Shown in pieces: positions 56,651 to 64,000 of a DNA stretch of 64,000 bases. The stretch covers positions 5,513,246 through 5,577,245 of the forward strand of contig NC_087081.1 in the NCBI RefSeq assembly GCF_026151205.1, given 5' to 3'. This DNA comes from Bolinopsis microptera (taxonomy: Eukaryota > Ctenophora > Tentaculata > Lobata > Bolinopsidae). The notes beneath the pieces are model-generated. The model was given only the letters and a program-made list of their open reading frames with translations, was not told where the DNA came from and did no database searches. How positions within the stretch are numbered: position 1 is the first letter of the stretch; every line of letters starts with the position of its first letter. The position numbers and the translations under genes were made by a program.

Positions 56651-59600
56651 TAGCTTATGATTGACAGGCATTAATTGATCCGTATACAATATTCATGCTA
56701 AAGGCAACGTTACGCACTGTGGGGATATTATCAGTCGACAGTAGTTACCAGTCGAGCCATCGTAGGCATTTTAGTAAGACACAGAAGTTGTAGGATTAGC
56801 CGACTCTAACATTATTTCCCCCTCATATATTGGATTGACGTGGACGGAACCAACCAAAGAAGTACCATGCCGAGGAGGATACAAGAAGCACGAATCGAAT
56901 CAGTACACTCCAAACGCCGACAGTAGATGTCTCTTTAAAGAACACGACCGACGCCAAGGATACCCCTGTCTGATGAACCAGTGAAGAAACAGGTCAGGGT
57001 GCTTGAAATATTCGGCTGAGGAAAAATAACGATCCCAGTTTATGGATTATTAATGAGTAAATGGTTTGACCGACCAAAACTAGGATAATGGTTACTTTTC
57101 GTTAAATTATTAAATATGTACATGAGACACTTTTGAAAGAAGTTCATTTCACCGAATAATCACGAATGGTGATTTCGAGCCACAGTTTTGAAGTTAAATT
57201 AAATTATTAAAAACGTCGAGGTTAGTTGCCAGCCACAGCAACTGGACGTCAGTGAGATAATGAAAGTAATATTTGACCGTTCTTCGGTGAAGGATGGAGA
57301 TGCGTCCCCTATATTTTGCTAACTAAGATCATGTACACTCACTATAACGTTACTTTGGTTACCTACACGCTCACGTCTCACGAACTCAAAAACCCCACGA
57401 CATTCGCTGTAACCAGAGTAACGAGAATTGGGTTAGGTTACTTAAAGAGCGTCTAGAGATTATCTGGTTGTCATGCCAACTCTGGCTGAAGTGTTGTATG
57501 CGTGCAGCACTCCAGCTTCGAGAGGCGATACAAATTCCACGCTCCACCATCACTTTAGATATGGAGATTACCAAAAACTGGCCTCAAATGACACCAGCTA
57601 GTTGATGGAAGCTAATAATTTTGCCACTCACAGAAGGGGGGAATGACCCTAATGGTCACCATATCATCATCAACGCAACTAATTATTTTTATTAACGCGT
57701 AAAAACAACTCTGCGTCGTATACGTCGTTCAGTATATTACTAGTAGATACGTTCTAAGGAGTCGATGAAGCACTGGGTGGATTAGAATAACCACCATCTC
57801 CTAGTATTAAGTTTGAAATCACTCGTAGCTTATGATACCGTAAAATTGTACGGTACCCAGACCATTAAGACTAGTATAAGTGTAAGCCACAATTGAAGTG
57901 TATTACCAGTAATAAGTATTTACCATAAACGGGCTCCCAATCACAGTAGATGTGTTGCATCGACATGGTAAATTATAGTGTAGAAAAGGTGGGTGGTTGT
58001 TGTCGTTGTTGTAATTACGTATATCTAGTAGTAAATTCGCCACCTCCGTTTAGAAACCGGGGCCACCGGGGCCAATGTATCGCGGTTTTTGTGGTATAAA
58101 ATTCAATTTCTGTAACTTGACTTTCGCCCCCCCAATTTCCACATAAATCAATTTATTCCTGCACTCCCCCTGGGTTCTACTTTCAGGGTTCCTACTTTCA
58201 GATCCCTAAACTATCCCCACGACAGGTAAGAGCATGACTGTTGTCGTAATTATTTAATATCCACGATTCAAATAACGGAGTAGTCCGCTACGTATTAGCT
58301 TAATTTTTAATACTTTCAACAGTACTATATAAGTATAACAAATAACTTGGGCCTGAAGATGTCGTTGGCGCCGTAAATGTGCCTGCATTCCTGGCTCCCT
58401 GTTTTGTGGTCCTTGTCCCTTCCGGCCGGATGTTGTCCAGCTATCGGCATATCCACCATTGTACCAGTAATAAGTAGTAGTAGTAAACTGCCCTATGCCT
58501 CATTTAATACTTGTAAATAAATCGAGTAAAATGCTCCTAACTAAAAGATGGTACTGCAAACACCGGTGAGCCGTACCAACCATGACGTAATGATTAAAAC
58601 CACACGACGTACGTAACCACATACCCACGAGACCACGAAGTAGGTCAACCCTTCGAACCGTCAGTTGTTAACGAGCATCCCCTAATCGTATGTCATTGTT
58701 AATTGCAAAGAGAATACCCGAAATGACCTACCGAGGCTTGATAGTCAATCAAGTTGATTAAGCAATTAACACGCTTAGCGAAACCACCTTAAGATTATCA
58801 TGTGATTTTAGACCACCTCCTATACGAAAGATACCATTTAGTCGCCCTATTTAATAAAACATGTGCAATTGAACGCATATTAACTTAGTGCTTCCAGTGC
58901 AGTTGTGCAATTGTTTAGCGTCTGGTTTTGATCTTTTTGATGGTAAAAAGGAATTAACACCCCAGCACCGTAAGTATTTTAAGAATTGTTGGTCTCGAAC
59001 ACACATCCCAGACTATTGACGGGGCCTTCGGAATGTCGTTTAATTAGGTCGTTCTTGTAACAGTTAAGTTTCATACTTGCGATATTAATCACTCAGTTAG
59101 CGATCGTCACGTGTCTTTCGGGAGCTGGGTTCCAATGAAATTCACACATTTATGAAATCTCACACAGTCTGACAGTTACTCCTGTTACCACAGTTACCGG
59201 CATTTTACCGGTTCCACCCGACTAACTTTCCACGATCATCATACTAATTCCGCAGGTCGTTCTCACTCTAAACATACCGCACAAACGACCCTCGTACCAC
59301 ACACGAGATCGAACACCACCCCACACTATCGTGGCAGCTGCCGCGACGCCCCTAACCATTTTGGCAATATAAGACAGGACTGTTAATTGCGCAACATAAG
59401 TTTAGTTGACGTATTACGATAAGTATCATGACGTAATACTGTACCTGATAAATGCTACGACGTACTCAATTGTAGTTTAACATCTTTAATTCTTGATGTA
59501 AGGGTTGTATTTTATTATTTTTAAAGTGTACATGTAAGGGGATACAGTTTTAATCCCGAATTGCTGAGATAGTACTTGTTTTATACCACTTTAAATTTCT

Positions 59601-60711
59601 TAATTCGAACTTATAACTGATGTTTGATAGGCCACCTCACGTGTATTATTATATAACGTTAAAAAAAAAAAAAAAATTGTTGATGTTACTCCACTGGGAG
59701 AGCGGTACTGTGAGAGAAAGTTAATCATGTCGTCAAGTTGAAGAGAAGAATGATGAAGAGTTGAGACGCATGAAGCGTAAGTATGCTGGCAGGGGCCCCG
59801 TGATTAAAAGGAAGTTGATGTGTAAGTGTGTAAGTGTGTGAGTGTAGAGAAAGTGAGTAAGTAGAACCGTGCTGGATGGTAACCGTATGAGTAAGCTGCT
59901 GTTCTGTGCGAAATAAGGTATACCCGCTGGATTTTATATTTAGTGTTATTGACCAGAGAATAGTGCCTGAAAGTAAGAGAATCGACACAGCACGTGACTC
60001 GCGAGTCTGAATGGTGAATGTGTGATATGTAAGTATTAAGTAATGATAGCAGAAGATATGACGATAATGTTATAAAGTTATAAGAAGTTTATGCCAGCTG
60101 GGCCCCAGATTATATGAGAATGAAAATGATAGTGTAAAGTGATGGTGTAGAGATCTCACGCGAAGTAGAAGTTATATATTCCTGCAGATGCCGACAATGA
60201 TCGATGCCGCAAAAAGGGCGAAGGTGAGTCAGTTTCGTATAATAAATAAATAGGATTAAAATAAGTGTACTAATTAGGTATCGACTGGCTCACGTGAGTA
60301 TGTCGTGTGATGAATGTGTGAAATGTGAGAATTGATAAGCGCTATATAAGTATAAATTTGTATTCCTGCAGATGTTACGGCCGAGTATTGCCGATTCCGC
60401 CAATTTATAAATCAGTACAAATGTGAGTTACTGGGCGAAGAAGGACCAGGTTAAGTAAGCATACGTTAAAGAACTGATAGTAGGATAGCCACCTATGTAC
60501 ACTAGGTGATGACTGGTGCCTTGTTAAGGATATAGTGTGACGGCATTTTCAATGAAGGCAAGTGTGAGTAGTATGGTTAGATAAGAAGCATAACACCGCT
60601 CTCCCTCAAATTTTAATGTAAACTTTTGTCACTATAAGTGCTATTATATTATATTGTGGCTAAAGGAAAAGAAATTTTTAACACTCAAATTAACCCTCTT
60701 CCTATCAAATC
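56651..60711. other. non-coding interior of the LTR retrotransposon
   Basis: Four kilobases without an ORF longer than 87 codons on either strand and without gag, protease, RT, RNase H or integrase motifs that I can see. It includes an A15 run (59661) and a purine-rich stretch at 59690-60200. It may contain 5' leader, packaging or intron sequence for the downstream ORFs. Confidence 0.6.
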
Positions 60712-61404
60712 ATGTCAACCCAAAGTTCCACCTCGACGATGAGCTTAGACGCGAAGCACGCCGTCCTACTTAAAAATGAACCATTTCTGATGGCTGCCGC
60801 CCAATACAGACGACGCACTTCTGGCGCCGTCCCGAGGCACGGCCTCCCAGAGGCTAGTATGGCTGCCGAGCTGCACTTCAGCTTGGTAAGGAACATTTCA
60901 ATGCTGGAGACAATAGACAATGTTAGCTACTGGAGACAATAGATAGTGTTAGCTGCTGGAGACAAAAGACAGTGTTAGCTGCTGGAGACAATAGACAGTG
61001 TTAGCTGCTGGAGACAATAGACAGTGTTAGCTGCTGGATGCACTATGATATGTTATAGTTATATATCTGCCAATAGGTAAAAAGATAAACCTGATTTTAT
61101 GGTAGTTTGAATGAAGAACAATAAAGCTATTAATTACTGGAGGTAACATAAGACTACTCATAACTTACCTCTTTACTGGAGCGAATACCTGCAGGGAGTC
61201 GCCGCTCGCGCAGCGCGAGCGGCGCTGTATCAGCCAGGCCGAAAACGACAGACTATGACGGCGCTACTTAACGTAATCACAAAGATTCTGATCCCCGACA
61301 TCGAGGAGAAAACAGTAGCGACGCAAACCGACGAAACAGCTGGCGAGACAGCCGCCAGAACGCCCACGCCCCCACCACAAGGGAACGACGAACCTTGGTG
61401 GTAA
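60712..61404 (+). CDS. two-exon ORF of the LTR element, function unknown
   Basis: Exon 60712-60885 (58 codons from ATG; starts MSTQSSTSTMSLDAKHAVLL, ends ASMAAELHFSL) has a strong donor CTTG/GTAAGG. Acceptor TACCTGCAG at 61194 opens exon 61195-61404 (70 codons), which starts GVAARAARAALYQPGRKR and ends with acidic, Pro-rich GNDEPWW then TAA. Both junctions are phase 0, and the joined product is 127 residues. The exon 2 start is encoded by a perfect 23-bp palindrome (61201-61223). The intron contains a 26-bp tandem repeat. It has no recognised domain; an accessory or residual gag-type protein is possible. Confidence 0.5.
60896..61037 (+). repeat. 26-bp tandem repeat in the ORF intron
   Basis: About five copies of TGTTAGCTGCTGGAGACAAT plus AGACAG, the first diverged. 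It starts directly after the donor site of the upstream exon. Confidence 0.85.
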
Positions 61405-61565
61405 ATAGAAGCCCCTCCTAACGGCGCATGTCGCCGAACGACGAACTTTGCTGGGAATTTAAATAGTCCTTTTACGTGTTTTAATGTGGGCCCTCGGGTA
61501 CTCGTATTTTTATTTTTCGATGTAATGTTTAATTATTAAATTTATTGTTAGTAAGTTATTCTTTT

Positions 61566-62144
61566 ATGCTGTTACCCCCAAAACCTATATCACTGCCAAC
61601 ATTAAGCCTTTTAGACGCCCTTAACATCCCAAAAGTAGGAGCCGCAAAACTTCTGGTAATGAGACAGACATTTCAAGCTGAAACAGAACGCCTCAGCGAA
61701 AGAGGGAGTCAATTCGAGGAGGAATGGGGATCTCACCAACCAATAATGGACACTATAGACAGGATACGCTCAATCCCACGCTACATAACCATCGCTGCAT
61801 GGATAGCAGCAGCTGCAATTGCCTTCTACCTAATCAGCATGGTAAAAAGGTTTGTGGCTCCAAACGCCAACTTGATACCCAAAGGCTGCTGCACCTGCCG
61901 AGAAGAACCACGACTCACGCAAGAGACCCCGCCTACTGTAACCTACGTGCCCCAGCAACCAGGACCATTGGCACGCTCAGCAAGCCACGTATCACTGGTG
62001 GTAGCTGCGGAACCGACAATCGTGGCACCAAGCCGGTCCGACGAAGGGACCTTCAAGCTATCAACACTACCACGAACCCTCGTCGCACCCTACCTACGTC
62101 AACCCTACCGGAATATTTACCCGGAAACTCCGACGGGTCTCTAA
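61566..62144 (+). CDS. single-pass membrane protein of the LTR element (env-like position)
   Basis: 192 codons from the first ATG. About 75 residues of mixed, partly helical sequence (including RQTFQAETERLSERGSQFEE) precede IPRYITIAAWIAAAAIAFYL, a hydrophobic segment of about 21 residues that ends ISMVKR, a stop-transfer-like basic edge. A 90-residue tail follows that begins with a CCTCREEP Cys cluster and is Pro/Ser-rich. There is no N-terminal signal peptide; one could be added by splicing from upstream. Position just before the 3' LTR, one membrane anchor and a short tail fit the location of envelope-type genes in retroelements, but nothing in the sequence proves that family. An overlapping +2 frame (61724-62158) is also open and is judged a shadow. 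Confidence 0.5.
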   Translation: MLLPPKPISLPTLSLLDALNIPKVGAAKLLVMRQTFQAETERLSERGSQFEEEWGSHQPIMDTIDRIRSIPRYITIAAWIAAAAIAFYLISMVKRFVAPNANLIPKGCCTCREEPRLTQETPPTVTYVPQQPGPLARSASHVSLVVAAEPTIVAPSRSDEGTFKLSTLPRTLVAPYLRQPYRNIYPETPTGL

Positions 62145-62406
62145 ACAAACAGGACTAAGTATCAACGGTAAACAGGTGACGTATCGTGTAAACAACTACA
62201 TTATTTTTAATCAATTATATCGATTTAACCCACTTTACAAATTTACCAAATTAAATTGGAAGTTTTTTTAACATTTTTAAATAAGTATTTTAACTCTGGC
62301 GTATTCTGATTGCTCTGCCCTACAATCCACTTTTCATACAGTATACTTTCTTTTAGATCGCTACGCTAGCATAAATAACCATATACTAACACTCAATTCC
62401 CTTCAG

Positions 62407-62505
62407 AACGCTGACACGCCACCTAACATGGACTCAACACAACCAGACGTACAACGCCGGGGAGTGAATTTCGTTCAAGGACGCTGGTTCACAGAAGACA
62501 CCTGA
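62407..62505 (+). CDS. candidate terminal exon of the LTR element
   Basis: After an acceptor (AATTCCCTTCAG ending at 62406) a 32-codon segment NADTPPNMDSTQPDVQRRGV ... FTEDT ends at TGA 62503. It may be the last exon of a spliced transcript, or a mini-ORF from its internal ATG. Confidence 0.3.
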   Translation, partial: NADTPPNMDSTQPDVQRRGVNFVQGRWFTEDT

Positions 62506-62741
62506 TAAACTATTAAACCCTTTTCTCGACGAACAATGACTAACGTATTTTGCCGTGAGAATAAGAAAAGAACAGATTTTAAATTTTGTTTTGGAGTTTA
62601 AACCTATTCTTAACTATAAGCACCACTATTCATTGTTGCATAACAAAGACACTAGAAGTGTATTGCCTACGATAACTATGTACGTTGATTTAACTAAACC
62701 AGACTACTAAGTTCAATTATTGTGAAATATTAGCATGCCCC

Positions 62742-62819
62742 AATTTATATCGCCGCCGCTCCTTATAGAGGGCCACTTTTAATTTATATCACTGCCGCTC
62801 CTTATAGAGGGCCACTTTT
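62742..62819 (+). repeat. 39-bp tandem duplication
   Basis: Two copies of AATTTATATCRCYGCCGCTC followed by CTTATAGAGGGCCACTTTT, two differences between them. Located between the last ORF and the polypurine tract. Confidence 0.9.
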
Positions 62820-63011
62820 AATTGACTTTTATTTAACTATGGGTAATTTACAGCATGCCGTAAATTAACTTACACAGCCTTCTAGTCCGCGTAGGAAAAA
62901 CCGGAACTACGAACCCTTACAGCCGACGGTGATGAAAGTTCGACAACGACAGCAGAACAACCGATGCTCAACGGAGATGTACCCCCAAATGATTGACGTG
63001 GGCGTCAACTT

Positions 63012-63024
63012 AAAGAAAGAAAGC
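63012..63024 (+). promoter_or_regulatory. polypurine tract
   Basis: AAAGAAAGAAAGC immediately before the 3' LTR TG. This is the expected plus-strand primer for LTR element replication. Confidence 0.75.
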
Positions 63025-64000
63025 TGTAAGAACCCCCGGATCTGACGTTATCCAAGACCGGACCTTACCCAGATAGTTCGCCCCTGGACCAGCGTACATC
63101 GGTTGTCATGGTAACATCGGTTGCCATGGTTACAGAAACCCGACCCTACGGCCGCACCAGCCGAGAGCTGAAGTGTCGATAATTACCATTCAATTGGGTG
63201 ATAAGATACCACGATGGTAATTGGTCTGATAACGAACCAAGCGCGGCCAGCCTCGGTAGGTTACACAGAAGTGCCGCCGAGACTGTCGGTCTCAAGCCAC
63301 CGCTAGCGACCTGTGAACCACGTGTCACGTCGCATCACTTCTCTTGGACCGATCCAGAGTACGTTACGTTTTTCCACTCGTGACTTAAGATGGAAGTATC
63401 CGGAAGGACTTCACCACCTTGATGAACTCTGCCGATTTCTCTGGACCTCACCCTCGAGCGGCTGATGATGATACGCCACTGTCGCAGTACTCCCCGGAGT
63501 AGCCACCACGTCGAACCTTGTCGGATTCTACGCCTCTAAGCTTCACCAGAGATCTAACGACCACCGGAGTGAGTACTCCTAGAAGGCTTTAGGATTAGAA
63601 CTTAAGTTAAATTATTATGACGATATTACGATTATATATATCCATTGCTTGGTATAATTACCTTGATGTCAGAAGCTATATTCTGGCCCCCTAAATAGGC
63701 GTACCTTACTGGTGTTATTATATAAATCAGTGACAACAAGGGTCACCAGCCAGGAGCAATCCTGTGCTGCAAATTGTCATTGAAATTACGTTAAAATAAC
63801 AACACTACTAATACGGAATGATGCCGTGTCTCTCGGAGGCTTTCGAGTGCCACTAAATTAGTGGAACGTTACGAACCCGAGACCCTGGTGGGACCTGAAG
63901 GAGGACATGATGCAGGTAAGTATTGACCCGCTTGCCCGGGCTATCCAGGTTTGATCATGTTTGGGAGCTATAGGAAAGCTTCTATGGAGCCTTAAAATAA
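63025..64000 (+). repeat. 3' LTR, truncated by the window end
   Basis: First ~976 bp of the LTR, starting TGTAAGAACCCCCGG. Identical to 55564-56539 except for the one substitution noted. About 85 bp more would be expected beyond the window. Confidence 0.93.

Larger units (their letters stand above)
55564..64000 (+). mobile_element. LTR retrotransposon lacking visible gag-pol (right end beyond window)
   Basis: Two nearly identical direct repeats (5' LTR 55564-56624; 3' LTR from 63025) bound a 6.4-kb interior with a 23-bp primer-binding site and a purine-rich tract before the 3' LTR. Over the ~976 bp available in both LTRs I noticed one substitution (GGATCGATCC against GGACCGATCC), so insertion is recent. 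From 56651 to 60711 no frame above 90 codons exists, so gag and pol are missing or have been replaced: a large non-autonomous derivative. Coding potential is confined to 60.7-62.5 kb. The right LTR is cut off by the window, so the target duplication cannot be checked (left flank ends CTGAG). Confidence 0.85.

Noticed and set aside
61724-62158. 144-codon frame overlapping the membrane-protein gene
   Set aside because: No membrane segment or motif; the other frame has a convincing transmembrane segment with a basic stop-transfer edge.

Overview
The window is nuclear DNA of an animal, probably an invertebrate. Evidence: several genes are split by GT-AG introns of conserved phase, and there are a metazoan-type rhodopsin-like GPCR, a DEG/ENaC channel fragment, a calmodulin-like gene, a Pol III tRNA-Leu(CAA), a tRNA-derived SINE, TTAGGG-type interstitial repeats and many transposable elements. 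A cnidarian is plausible from the mix of repeats and channel fragment, but the sequence alone does not fix the phylum. The DNA is AT-rich and gene-poor, and most of it is repeats.

Layout. 0-2.3 kb: intergenic, with a MITE, an 18-bp tandem repeat and one candidate minus-strand exon. 2.33-12.48 kb: a very large 31-bp minisatellite (about 8.8 kb in total, with higher-order duplications), split by a 1.37-kb island that carries an intact L1/Tx1-type ORF1-like gene (4132-4971). 12.5-17.9 kb: non-coding sequence with a candidate promoter cluster, a second candidate minus-strand exon and small repeats. 17.93-19.84 kb: foldback element FB1. 20.1-21.4 kb: an intronless MFS transporter (minus strand). 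21.98-22.82 kb: a 201-bp-arm inverted-repeat element. 24.3-27.0 kb: a 280-bp direct repeat pair enclosing foldback element FB2 (24648-25832) and the 3' end of a non-LTR retrotransposon. 28-34.4 kb: MITEs, a 150-bp tandem repeat with a hAT-like MITE inserted, and possible exons. 34.6-36.2 kb: a remnant with a GIY-YIG domain, probably a Penelope-like element. 37.8-40.7 kb: a three-exon, four-EF-hand gene with a 10-bp minisatellite and a SINE in intron 2. 41.0-41.5 kb: a broken DEG/ENaC fragment ending in a perfect hairpin. 43.0-48.3 kb: a six-exon GPCR (minus strand) with a tRNA-Leu gene in intron 4. 49.7-51.5 kb: an unknown ORF with an in-frame amber codon, an interstitial telomeric block and an 85-bp tandem repeat. 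54-64 kb: a non-LTR reverse transcriptase fragment into which a young LTR retrotransposon has inserted (5' LTR 55564-56624, 3' LTR from 63025 to the window edge). The LTR element shows no gag-pol but encodes small, apparently spliced ORFs and a one-pass membrane protein near its 3' end.

The most novel item is the pair FB1/FB2. These are two unrelated-looking foldback elements that share terminal GGCAA starts, 8-bp target duplications, long arms built from 11-bp tandem repeats (different repeat sequence in each), and a homologous proline-rich open reading frame in the centre. In FB2 the frame continues into a helix-turn-helix-like C-terminus whose last codons lie inside the inverted arm. I know of no described family with this combination, but I could not search databases.

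The host genes (MFS transporter, EF-hand protein, GPCR, tRNA-Leu) look intact. No operon-like or pathway link between them can be seen.
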